Below are positions 10,411 through 17,702 of a stretch of DNA of 42,358 bases, piece after piece. The notes beneath the pieces were generated by a model, which worked only from the letters and a program-made list of their open reading frames with translations, made no database searches and had not been told where the DNA came from. Within the stretch, counting starts at the first letter, position 1, and every line of letters starts with the position of its first letter. The position numbers and the translations under genes are program-made. Location: NCBI GenBank assembly GCA_036002485.1, contig DASYTI010000009.1:1-42358 (forward strand). The letters are read 5' to 3'. Source of the stretch: Candidatus Methylomirabilota bacterium. Its GTDB lineage: Bacteria > Methylomirabilota > Methylomirabilia > Rokubacteriales > CSP1-6.

Positions 10411-11628
10411 ATGGCGAACCAACCGAGGCGCGCCTTCCACACGGCATCCGAGCCCGAGATCAAGGCGGGCCAGGTGTCGGATGTCTACTTCCAGCGGACC
10501 ATCCAGATCCTCAAGGCCAAGGGCATCACGAAGCGCGTCAAGGCTGAGATCCGACTCAAGAGCTTTCCACAAGCGGACTGGACCTTCGGCATCCTGGCCG
10601 GCATCGAAGAGGCGGCGGTGCTGCTGGAGGGGTTGCCCGTCGACGTCTGGGCCATGGACGAGGGCACGATCTTCGGCCCGCACGAGCCCGTGCTCGTGAT
10701 CGAGGGCACCTACGTCCAGTGGGCGGAGTACGAGACGGCGCTCCTGGGCTTGCTCTGCCAGGCTTCCGGCATCGCCACCAAGGCCGCCCGGTGCAAGCGC
10801 GCGGCGGGCGAGCGAGCGGTGATCTCCTTCGGGGCCCGGCGCATGCACCCGGCGCTGGCCCCCATGATCGAGCGCAATGCCTTCGTGGGCGGCTGCGACG
10901 GCGTGGCGGTGACCAAGGCGGCGGAGCTGATCGATGCCGACCCAACGGGAACCATCCCCCACGCCCTCGTGCTCATGTTCGGCGACACGGTGGAGGCGCT
11001 CAAGGCCTTTCACGAGGTCATCGATCCCAAGGTGCGTCGCGTGGCGCTCATCGACACCCTCCAGGACGAGAAGTTCGAGGCGATCCGCGTGGCGGAGGCG
11101 CTCGGCAAGGATCTCTACGCCGTGCGGCTCGACACCCCGTCATCTCGCCGGGGCGACTTCTTCCGCATCATCGAAGAGGTGCGGTGGGAGCTCGACATCC
11201 GCGGCTTCGAGCACGTCAAGATCCTGGCCTCGGGCGGTATCGACGAGTACGAGATCCTCAAGCTCAACCCTCTGGTGGACGGTTACGGCGTGGGGACATC
11301 AATTGCCAATGCCCCCGTCCTCTCCTTTGCGCTCGACATCATGGAGATCGAGGGGCGGCCCATGGCCAAGCGCGGCAAGCGATCGGGCGCCAAGCAGGTC
11401 TGGCGGATGCCCGGGACGTGCCGGAACATCGTGCTGCCCGCGGGCAAGGCGGCACCCATCGGGTCAGACGGGCGGCCCGCCGAGGCCTTGCTCAAGCCGC
11501 TGGTGGCGGGGGGTAGGATTGTCCGCGACCTGCCGCCTCCCCGAACGCTCCGCGAGCACGTGCTCGAGCAGATGGCGCGCATCGAGCTCACTCCCGCCCG
11601 CGAGCACGGGCTCCGCGGCGACTACTAA
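10411..11628 (+). CDS. pncB: Nicotinate phosphoribosyltransferase
   Basis: A 405-residue enzyme that joins nicotinate to PRPP to make nicotinate mononucleotide, the salvage entry to NAD. I chose the ATG at 10411 (MANQPRRAFHTASEPEIKAG) because homologues begin near the AFHTASEPEI stretch and a promoter-like pair lies just upstream. The open frame continues upstream to 10279, but that part reads through the repeat region. Family landmarks are GQVSDVYFQRT, the Ser-Phe-Gly-Ala-Arg-Arg motif (VISFGARRMHP), the KILASGGID strand and GYGVGTSIANAP near the phosphate site. It resembles the shorter archaeal-like branch rather than E. coli PncB. About 90 bases without a recognisable feature separate it from trpC. 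Confidence 0.88.
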   Translation: MANQPRRAFHTASEPEIKAGQVSDVYFQRTIQILKAKGITKRVKAEIRLKSFPQADWTFGILAGIEEAAVLLEGLPVDVWAMDEGTIFGPHEPVLVIEGTYVQWAEYETALLGLLCQASGIATKAARCKRAAGERAVISFGARRMHPALAPMIERNAFVGGCDGVAVTKAAELIDADPTGTIPHALVLMFGDTVEALKAFHEVIDPKVRRVALIDTLQDEKFEAIRVAEALGKDLYAVRLDTPSSRRGDFFRIIEEVRWELDIRGFEHVKILASGGIDEYEILKLNPLVDGYGVGTSIANAPVLSFALDIMEIEGRPMAKRGKRSGAKQVWRMPGTCRNIVLPAGKAAPIGSDGRPAEALLKPLVAGGRIVRDLPPPRTLREHVLEQMARIELTPAREHGLRGDY

Positions 11629-11716
11629 CTCGGCGACGCGGGGCGATGTCGGGCCGGGCCAATCCTGCCCCCGGGCTCACCGCATCGGCCCACCAAGTCG
11701 CCCACTAGGTCGTTCA

Positions 11717-12502
11717 ATGGGCGTGCTCGATGAGATTGTCGCGAACAAGCGCGAGGAACTCCGACGCCTCCGCGCCGAGCGGCCGCAGGCCGAGCTGGAG
11801 GCCGCGTGCCGAGGCCTCGGCCCCGCGCGCGAGTTCGAGGCGGCCCTTCGGCCGCAGGCGGCGGGTGGTGTCCGGCTCATCGCCGAGGTGAAGAGAGCGT
11901 CTCCATCCAAGGGCACCCTCAATGCGGCCCTCGACCCGGCGAGCCAGGCTCGTGACTATGCCGCGGCGGGAGCCGCAGTCATCTCCGTGCTCACCGACCA
12001 GAAGTACTTCCGCGGCTCGCTGGAAGACCTGGTCGCCGTGCGGGCCGCCGTCGAGGTGCCGCTTCTCCGCAAGGAGTTCATCCTCGAGGAGTATCAGCTC
12101 TGGGAGTCTCGGGCGGCCGGCGCGGATGCGGTGCTGCTCATCGTGGCCGCCCTCGACGAGGCCCGGCTGCACGATCTCCACCACGCGGCCAAGGACGTCG
12201 GGCTCTCCACCCTTGTGGAGGTTCACACGGCCGCCGAGCTCGAGCGCGCGGTGGCGCTGGGCGCGCCCGTGATCGGCGTCAACAACCGCAATCTCCAGAC
12301 GCTCGAGACCAGTCTCCAGCCCTCGCTCGATCTGTTGCCGCGGGTGCCGCGCGCGCACACCGCCGTCAGCGAGAGCGGGATCTTCACCGCTGCCGACGTC
12401 CGGCGGGTGGTGGAGGCAGGCGCCCACGCGGTGCTCGTGGGGGAAGGCCTGGTGCGGGCTATCGACATCGCCGCCAAGGTGCGCGAGCTCACCCTAAGAT
12501 GA
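11717..12502 (+). CDS. trpC: Indole-3-glycerol phosphate synthase
   Basis: A 261-residue single-domain TrpC, catalysing ring closure of CdRP to indole-3-glycerol phosphate in tryptophan synthesis. The chosen ATG gives MGVLDEIVANKREELRRL, the standard N-terminus. Catalytic landmarks are IAEVKRASPSKG (Lys of the first strand), VLTDQKYFRGS, LLRKEFILEEYQ, the GVNNRNLQTLE strand, AVSESGI and AVLVGEGLVRA. It is not fused to trpF, unlike E. coli. It ends next to a repeat copy and is followed by trpF, trpB and trpA; trpE, trpG and trpD are not in the window. Confidence 0.96.
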   Translation: MGVLDEIVANKREELRRLRAERPQAELEAACRGLGPAREFEAALRPQAAGGVRLIAEVKRASPSKGTLNAALDPASQARDYAAAGAAVISVLTDQKYFRGSLEDLVAVRAAVEVPLLRKEFILEEYQLWESRAAGADAVLLIVAALDEARLHDLHHAAKDVGLSTLVEVHTAAELERAVALGAPVIGVNNRNLQTLETSLQPSLDLLPRVPRAHTAVSESGIFTAADVRRVVEAGAHAVLVGEGLVRAIDIAAKVRELTLR

Positions 12503-12503
12503 C

Positions 12504-12580
12504 GCGAGGGCTAATGGGAGTTCGAGCTGAGACGGGGCCGACGAGCAGCAGGCGAGGAGCCCGGTGAGGCGAGGGCTAAT
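12504..12580 (+). repeat. Dispersed AGTTCGAG repeat, copy B, with a duplicated right end
   Basis: The whole trpC-trpF gap is this element. A full copy runs from AGTTCGAGCTGAGACG (12519) to GGCGAGGGCTAAT (12580). The 12-base right end GCGAGGGCTAAT also occurs just before it at 12504-12515, exactly 65 bases upstream. That arrangement looks like the remnant of a head-to-tail tandem array, as seen intact at 27354-27474. The trpF ATG begins at the very next base, so the trpF initiation region is made of repeat sequence. Confidence 0.7.
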
Positions 12581-13207
12581 ATGACCCGAGTCAAGATCTG
12601 CGGGATCACCAATGCCGCGGACGCGCGCGTGGCCGTGGAGGCGGGCGCCGACGCGCTCGGCTTCATCTTCGTCGAGGGGACGCCGCGGTATATCGCGCCC
12701 GCGGCCGCCGCGGAGATCATCGCCGGCCTGCCGCCCTTCGTGACGCCCGTGGGAGTGTTCTGGGATCATGCCGCTGGCCACGTCAAGGCCGTGGCGGAGG
12801 AGTGCCGTCTGGGCGCCCTGCAATTCCATGGCGACGAGCCCCCCGAGGCATTGGCCGGCTTCACGCTGCCCCTGATCAAGACCATCAAGGTGGGCGGCCC
12901 CGCCGACCTCGACGGACTCGAGCGCTACCGCGTGGCCGCCTTCCTCCTCGACTCGCCCGCCCGGTGGAGCGATGGCGAGAGACGAGAGCCCGTCCCGTGG
13001 GAGCTCGCCCGCCGCGTGCCGCGGCGCCATCCCGTCATTCTCTCGGCCGGGCTGACCCCGGACAATGTCGCCCGCGCCATCGCCGTGGCGCGCCCCTGGG
13101 GAGTGGATGTGGATTCCGGCGTCGAGGACCGGCCCGGGACCAAGAGTCCGGACAAGGTGCGTCGCTTCGTGGCCGCCGCCAAGTCGGCACCCCTGGAGGC
13201 CTCGTGA
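12581..13207 (+). CDS. trpF: Phosphoribosylanthranilate isomerase
   Basis: A 208-residue TrpF, the Amadori isomerase converting phosphoribosylanthranilate to CdRP. The N-terminus [20 protein letters not shown] holds the catalytic Cys of the KICG motif. [30 protein letters not shown] and the late phosphate-binding region ([26 protein letters not shown]) are present; the general-acid Asp is in FLLDSPA. The start lies directly against repeat copy B. Its stop overlaps the trpB GTG, so trpF and trpB are translationally coupled. Confidence 0.96.
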   Translation: MTRVKICGITNAADARVAVEAGADALGFIFVEGTPRYIAPAAAAEIIAGLPPFVTPVGVFWDHAAGHVKAVAEECRLGALQFHGDEPPEALAGFTLPLIKTIKVGGPADLDGLERYRVAAFLLDSPARWSDGERREPVPWELARRVPRRHPVILSAGLTPDNVARAIAVARPWGVDVDSGVEDRPGTKSPDKVRRFVAAAKSAPLEAS

Positions 13208-14463
13208 CGAGGCGGATCGGCAATCCCTCCGCCCTGCCCGATGCCGCGGGCCACTTCGGCCGCTTCGGCGGGCGCTTCGTTCCGGAGACGCTCATGGCCC
13301 CGCTCCTCCAGCTCGACAAGGCGTATCGCGCCGCGAGCGGGGACGCCCGGTTCCGGACGCGTCTCCGGCAGCTTCTCGCGACCTACGCGGGCCGGCCCAC
13401 GCCCCTCTACTTCGCCGAGCGGCTCACCAAGCGATGCGGCGGGGCCCGGATCTACCTCAAGCGCGAAGACCTGTGCCACACGGGAGCGCACAAGATCAAC
13501 AATGTCCTGGGGCAGGCCCTCCTGGCCGAGCGGATGGACAAGCGCCGGGTCATCGCGGAGACAGGGGCCGGCCAGCACGGGGTGGCCGCCGCCACGGCCG
13601 CGGCGCTCCTCGGGCTCGAGTGCCAGGTCTACATGGGCAGCGTGGACATCGAGCGCCAGGCCCTCAATGTGTTTCGCATGAAGCTGCTGGGCGCCACCGT
13701 CATCCCGGTGGAGAGCGGCTCGCGCACGCTCAAGGATGCCGTCAACGAGGCGCTGCGCGACTGGGTGACCAATGTCCGGACGACGTACTACCTTCTGGGC
13801 TCGGCCATGGGCCCGCATCCCTATCCCATGATGGTGCGCGATTTCCACCGCGTCATCGGCGAGGAGACGCGAGGGCAAGCGCGGAAGCTGACGGGCAAGC
13901 TCCCTGATCTTCTCGTGGCCTGCGTGGGCGGGGGCTCCAACGCCATCGGCCTCTTCTGGCCCTTCATCCGCGACCCGCGCGTGCGCATCGTGGGCGTGGA
14001 GCCCGCGGGTCACGGTCTTTCCACGGGTCGCCACGGCGCCGCGCTCGGGGCGGGGGTGGTGGGCGTGCTCCACGGCAGCATGAGCTATCTTCTCCAGAAC
14101 GACGACGGCCAGATCTCCGAGGCGCATTCGATCTCGGCGGGGCTCGACTACCCAGGCGTGGGACCCGAGCACGCGTACTACAAGGAGCAGGGCCGCTTCG
14201 AGTACGAGTCGGCCACCGACGCCGAGGCCCTCGACGCCTTCCAGGCCCTCGCCAAGCTCGAGGGCATCATGCCCGCGCTAGAGTCCGCGCATGCGGTGGC
14301 CTATGCGATGCGCGTGGCCGGCGGGATGAAAAAGAGCCAGCTCATCGTGGTCGGGCTCTCGGGTCGGGGCGACAAGGACGTGCACACGGTCGAGCAGGCG
14401 CTCGCCGGGAATGGACACGGGGTGGCGGCGGCGCGGGCCGCCTCGGCGGCAGGCCGGCGGTGA
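13204..14463 (+). CDS. trpB: Tryptophan synthase beta chain
   Basis: A 419-residue PLP enzyme that condenses indole with serine. I chose the GTG at 13204, overlapping the trpF stop, because the product then opens with the family-typical [18 protein letters not shown] binds Lys97 in [15 protein letters not shown]; the [10 protein letters not shown] loop binds its phosphate. [10 protein letters not shown] carries the catalytic Glu region, and the C-terminal [12 protein letters not shown] is normal. This is the trpB1 form that pairs with TrpA, whose gene follows with a 4-base overlap. The last 20 or so residues are Ala/Arg-rich and probably a disordered tail. Confidence 0.97.
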   Translation: MTRRIGNPSALPDAAGHFGRFGGRFVPETLMAPLLQLDKAYRAASGDARFRTRLRQLLATYAGRPTPLYFAERLTKRCGGARIYLKREDLCHTGAHKINNVLGQALLAERMDKRRVIAETGAGQHGVAAATAAALLGLECQVYMGSVDIERQALNVFRMKLLGATVIPVESGSRTLKDAVNEALRDWVTNVRTTYYLLGSAMGPHPYPMMVRDFHRVIGEETRGQARKLTGKLPDLLVACVGGGSNAIGLFWPFIRDPRVRIVGVEPAGHGLSTGRHGAALGAGVVGVLHGSMSYLLQNDDGQISEAHSISAGLDYPGVGPEHAYYKEQGRFEYESATDAEALDAFQALAKLEGIMPALESAHAVAYAMRVAGGMKKSQLIVVGLSGRGDKDVHTVEQALAGNGHGVAAARAASAAGRR

Positions 14464-15278
14464 CCACGACGGCGACCGGGCGCCTGGCCACCACGTTCGC
14501 CGCGCTCCGAGAGCGGGGTGAGCGCGCGCTCATCCCGTACTTCACCGCGGGCGACCCGTCCGTATCGCTCACGAAGCGGCTCGTGATCGAAGCCGCGCGG
14601 CGGGGCGCGGATATCGTCGAGCTGGGCGTGCCCTTCTCGGATCCTCTGGCCGACGGGCCGGTCATCCAGCGGGCCACTCAGCGGGCGCTCCAGGCCGGAG
14701 TCACGCTGCCCCGCGTGCTCGAGCTGGCGCGCGATCTCCGCGGCGACACGCCCGTGCCCGTCGTCTTCCTCACGTACTACAACCCCCTCCTGGCCTTCGG
14801 TCTCAAGGCCTTCTGCGTGACGGCGGTAGAGTGCGGCGTCGACGGCGTCATGGTGGCCGACCTGCCGCCCGAGGAAGCCCGCCCCCTGCGACGGGAAGCC
14901 GAGGCCGCGGGTCTCGACCTCATCCACTTCGTCGCCCCGACCTCCACGCCCGATCGGATGCGCGCGATCGCGCGGGCGGCCACCGGCTTCCTCTACATGG
15001 TCTCCTTGACCGGCGTCACGGGCGCGCGCGCCGAGCTGCCGCCCGATCTCCTGCAGCACCTGCGCACGCTTCGCGGCATCACCACCAAGCCCATCTGCGT
15101 GGGCTTCGGCATCGGCACTCCCGCGCAGGCGGCCGCGGTGGGACGCGCGGCCGACGGCGTCATCGTGGGCTCGGCCATCGTTCAGCTCGTCGAACGCTAT
15201 GGCGGCTCCGAGGAGCTGGTCGGCCGGGTAGGGGACTTCATCGCTTCGCTCAAAGAGCCGCTGAGGGTGTCGGCCTAG
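14460..15278 (+). CDS. trpA: Tryptophan synthase alpha chain
   Basis: A 272-residue TrpA, which cleaves indole-3-glycerol phosphate to indole and passes it to TrpB. It starts at a GTG overlapping the trpB stop. Catalytic Glu54 lies in [20 protein letters not shown], and the second catalytic Asp in VADLPPEEA. The loop-6 region [13 protein letters not shown] and the phosphate-binding GFGIGTPAQ / VIVGSAIVQ segments are present. It is the last trp gene here; about 250 bases separate it from accD. Confidence 0.97.
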   Translation: MTTTATGRLATTFAALRERGERALIPYFTAGDPSVSLTKRLVIEAARRGADIVELGVPFSDPLADGPVIQRATQRALQAGVTLPRVLELARDLRGDTPVPVVFLTYYNPLLAFGLKAFCVTAVECGVDGVMVADLPPEEARPLRREAEAAGLDLIHFVAPTSTPDRMRAIARAATGFLYMVSLTGVTGARAELPPDLLQHLRTLRGITTKPICVGFGIGTPAQAAAVGRAADGVIVGSAIVQLVERYGGSEELVGRVGDFIASLKEPLRVSA

Positions 15279-15282
15279 GAGG
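15277..15282 (+). promoter_or_regulatory. Perfect Shine-Dalgarno AGGAGG with no known gene behind it
   Basis: AGGAGG lies at the trpA stop, with an 8-base gap to an ATG at 15291. That is ideal spacing. Few real genes in this window have such a strong site, because most rely on stop-start overlap. It opens the small reading frame described at 15291-15527. Confidence 0.4.
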
Positions 15283-15290
15283 CTGGCCCA

Positions 15291-15527
15291 ATGATTTCCA
15301 TGCTCTCGCGAGCAGGAGTGTTCCGCTTCGAGCGCCGGCTTGGCCGGCGCAGTACTCAGATTGCTCGCCTCGGACGGCGGGGCTTCCTCGTATGGCTCGC
15401 CTCGTACGCGGGGGCCCCCGCCCCCGGCCGTGCTGCGGCTCGCAATGCGCCCACGACGTCCTGCGGCTCGCCCTGCGTCGGGGGGAGGTTTCGGAAGGGG
15501 GGCGGAGCCCTCCTCCGAGCTACGTAG
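15291..15527 (+). CDS. Possible small basic protein between trpA and accD (uncertain)
   Basis: A 78-codon frame with a perfect ribosome site, filling the trpA-accD gap and ending 2 bases before the accD ATG. The predicted product (MISMLSRAGVFRFERRLGRR at the start) is Arg- and Gly-rich and resembles no family I know. Against it, the same stretch holds palindromes and short direct repeats (15332-15350, 15408-15421, 15433/15461), and the late part of the product reads like translated low-complexity DNA. It may be a leader peptide that couples accD to trpA, a decayed gene, or chance. Confidence 0.22.
   Translation: MISMLSRAGVFRFERRLGRRSTQIARLGRRGFLVWLASYAGAPAPGRAAARNAPTTSCGSPCVGGRFRKGGGALLRAT
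15332..15350 (+). repeat. Perfect 8-bp hairpin upstream of accD
   Basis: GCGCCGGC (15332-15339) and GCCGGCGC (15343-15350) pair perfectly around a TTG loop. No T-run follows, so a classic intrinsic terminator is unlikely. A role in attenuation or mRNA processing between trpA and accD is possible but unproved. Confidence 0.5.
15363..15471. repeat. Short-repeat and palindrome cluster upstream of accD
   Basis: The stretch contains direct repeats of GCTCGCCTCG (15363-15372 and 15395-15404) and of CTGCGGCTCGC (15433-15443 and 15461-15471). It also has a perfect 14-base palindrome GCGGGGGCCCCCGC (15408-15421). The mix suggests an intergenic repeat element different from the AGTTCGAG family. Its borders are not clear from one copy. 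Confidence 0.45.
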
Positions 15528-15529
15528 CC

Positions 15530-16390
15530 ATGGCCTGGTTCTTCAAGGGCAAGGGAGAGCAAGAGGAGAGGCCCAAGAAGGTCAATATCGCCGAGGGCCT
15601 CTGGGTCAAGTGCGACTCCTGCAAGGAGATCGTCTATCGCGCCGAGGTGGACCGCGCCGGGCGCGTCTGCCCGAAGTGCCGTTACCCCTTCCGCATCACC
15701 GCCCCGGAGCGCATCGCCTCGCTGCTGGACGCGGGCTCCTTCGAGGAGCGCGAGATGGGACTTCGCTCGCGCGATCCCCTCGGCTTCAAGGACACCAAGC
15801 GCTACGTCGACCGCCTCAAGGCGGCGCGCGGCAAGACGGGTCTGGAGGAAGCCGTCATCACCGGACTCGGCCGCATCGCCGGCTACGAGGTCGCGGTGGG
15901 AGTGTTCGAGTTCGACTTCCTCGGCGGGAGCATGGCCTCGGTGGTCGGGGAGAAGCTCACGCGCCTCATCGAGCTCGCCGTGCAGAAGCGCGTGCCCGTC
16001 TTCATCGTGTCGGCCTCCGGAGGGGCACGGATGCAGGAGGGCATCCTATCGCTCATGCAGATGGCCAAGACCGCCTCCGCCCTCAAGCGGCTGGCCGACG
16101 AGCGTCTCCCCTATATCTCGCTGCTCACGGATCCGACGACGGGCGGCGTCACGGCCAGCTTCGCCATGCTGGGCGATCTCGTGCTGGCCGAGCCCCGCGC
16201 CCTCATCGGCTTCGCCGGCCCGCGCGTCATCGCCGAGACGATACGCCAGCCCCTGCCCGAGGGCTTCCAGCGCTCCGAGTTCCTCCTCGAGCACGGCCAG
16301 ATCGACCTCGTGATCGAGCGCCAAGAGCTCCGAGACACGCTCCGCCGCATTCTCGCTTTCTTCGCGGGTCCCTCCCAGCCGGCTCCATGA
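15530..16390 (+). CDS. accD: Acetyl-CoA carboxylase carboxyltransferase subunit beta
   Basis: A 286-residue AccD, the beta half of the carboxyltransferase that makes malonyl-CoA with AccA. The ATG at 15530 gives MAWFFKGKG, the usual AccD N-terminus; the frame upstream only overlaps trpA. A four-Cys zinc finger (CDSC ... CPKC, about residues 27-49) is followed by the crotonase-like core. Visible core motifs are FDFLGGSMASVVGEKL, SASGGARMQEG, SLMQMAKT, the TDPTTGGVTASFAMLGD loop and GFAGPRVIAETI. Neighbours trpA before and folC after are a common bacterial order. The stop overlaps the folC ATG. Confidence 0.96.
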   Translation: MAWFFKGKGEQEERPKKVNIAEGLWVKCDSCKEIVYRAEVDRAGRVCPKCRYPFRITAPERIASLLDAGSFEEREMGLRSRDPLGFKDTKRYVDRLKAARGKTGLEEAVITGLGRIAGYEVAVGVFEFDFLGGSMASVVGEKLTRLIELAVQKRVPVFIVSASGGARMQEGILSLMQMAKTASALKRLADERLPYISLLTDPTTGGVTASFAMLGDLVLAEPRALIGFAGPRVIAETIRQPLPEGFQRSEFLLEHGQIDLVIERQELRDTLRRILAFFAGPSQPAP

Positions 16391-17688
16391 CCTACCGCGA
16401 GGCCGTGGCCCGCATCACCGGGCTGCGGGGCGGCGAGATGGCCGGGATGCGCCCCGGCCTCGAGCGCATCGAGACCCTGCTCGAGGCTGCGGGCCACCCC
16501 GAGCGGGCGATGACCCTGGTCCAGGTCGGTGGCACCAATGGCAAGGGCTCGGTGTGCGCCATGCTGGCGGCCATCCTCCAGGCCGCGGGGCGCCGGGTCG
16601 GGCTCTACACCTCGCCCCACCTCATCGATATCCGCGAGCGCATTCGCGTCGACGGCCGCTCGATCTCCGAACCCGATTTCGCCGACGGCGTGGAGGCGCT
16701 CGGCACCCTCGTCGCCCGCCTCGACGCGACCATGTTCGAGGCGCTGACCGCCCTTGCCCTTGATCACTTCGCCCGTGAAGGAGTCGAGGTGGCCGTGCTC
16801 GAGGTCGGCCTGGGTGGGCGGCTCGACTCGACCACGGTGGGCCGCCCGGCCGTCGAGGTCGTGAGCCGCATCGACCTCGATCACCAGGCCTACCTGGGCG
16901 ACACCATCGAAGCCATCGCCGCGGAGAAAGCAGCCATCATCCGCAGCGGATCCGCGGTGTCAGCTAGACAGGAGCCCGGCGCCGAGTCGGTGATCGTCAG
17001 GCGCGCGGCCGAGGCCGGGGTGCCCCTCCTCCTCGAGGGACGGGATCTTCACGCCCGGGTGCGCCGGAGCGGGCTCGATGGCTTGTGGCTCGATCTCGAG
17101 GGGCCGCGCTTCGACCTCCGGGACGTGCGCGTGGGCCTCCTCGGAGTTTTTCAACCGGGCAATGCGCTCCTGGCCACCACCGCCGCGCATCTCCTTGGCG
17201 TGTCCGAAGCCGCCGTCCGCGCCGGCCTTGGGGCCGCCCGCTGGCCCGGGCGCTTCCAGATTTTGCCGGGGCCGCCTCCCCTCGTGCTCGATGGGGCGCA
17301 CAATCCGGCCGGCGCGAGGGCCCTGGCCGCCTCGCTCGAAGCGTATTTCCCGGGGCGGCGCGGCACTTTCATCATCGGGATCTTTTCCGACAAGGATCAG
17401 GCTGGCATCCTGCTCCCCCTCTTGCCTTTGGCTCGGCGTGTCATCTTCACCGCCAGCGAGCACCCGCGGGCGGCTCCAGCGGCCTCAGTCAAGGCTCTGG
17501 CCGAGAGACTGCGCCCGGGCCTCATGACCGAGCTGGCTCCCACTCCCGCTGAGGCCCTACAGATGGCGCTTTCCGATCCACTTACCCCCATGGTTTGTGT
17601 GGCGGGTTCTCTATCCCTCATTGGTCCGACTCTCGTCCAAGCCACTGAAAAGACAGATATTTTTAGCGAAGGCAACTCCGGCCGCTGA
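16387..17688 (+). CDS. folC: Dihydrofolate/folylpolyglutamate synthase
   Basis: A 433-residue Mur-ligase-family enzyme adding glutamates to folates, and probably also making dihydrofolate from dihydropteroate. The start overlaps the accD stop (ATGA). The ATP loop is GTNGKGSVCAML, followed by LYTSPHLIDIRERIRVDG, the EVGLGGRLDSTT metal/folate site, and SRIDLDHQAYLGDTIEAIA. The C-terminal ligand domain has LVLDGAHNPAGARAL. Whether it has both activities cannot be told from sequence. GC falls a little near its end, just before the lptD start. Confidence 0.94.
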   Translation: MTYREAVARITGLRGGEMAGMRPGLERIETLLEAAGHPERAMTLVQVGGTNGKGSVCAMLAAILQAAGRRVGLYTSPHLIDIRERIRVDGRSISEPDFADGVEALGTLVARLDATMFEALTALALDHFAREGVEVAVLEVGLGGRLDSTTVGRPAVEVVSRIDLDHQAYLGDTIEAIAAEKAAIIRSGSAVSARQEPGAESVIVRRAAEAGVPLLLEGRDLHARVRRSGLDGLWLDLEGPRFDLRDVRVGLLGVFQPGNALLATTAAHLLGVSEAAVRAGLGAARWPGRFQILPGPPPLVLDGAHNPAGARALAASLEAYFPGRRGTFIIGIFSDKDQAGILLPLLPLARRVIFTASEHPRAAPAASVKALAERLRPGLMTELAPTPAEALQMALSDPLTPMVCVAGSLSLIGPTLVQATEKTDIFSEGNSGR

Positions 17689-17702
17689 TAGGATGAGGGC
17701 CT

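Noticed and set aside
11629-11716. Leader or attenuator in front of trpC
   Set aside because: I looked for a Trp-rich leader peptide or alternative stems; the stretch has no TGG run and only weak pairing. No feature is supported.
14831-15529. N-terminal extension of accD upstream of 15530
   Set aside because: The frame stays open but overlaps trpA, and the translation is unstructured Arg/Ala sequence; MAWFFKGKG is the normal AccD start.
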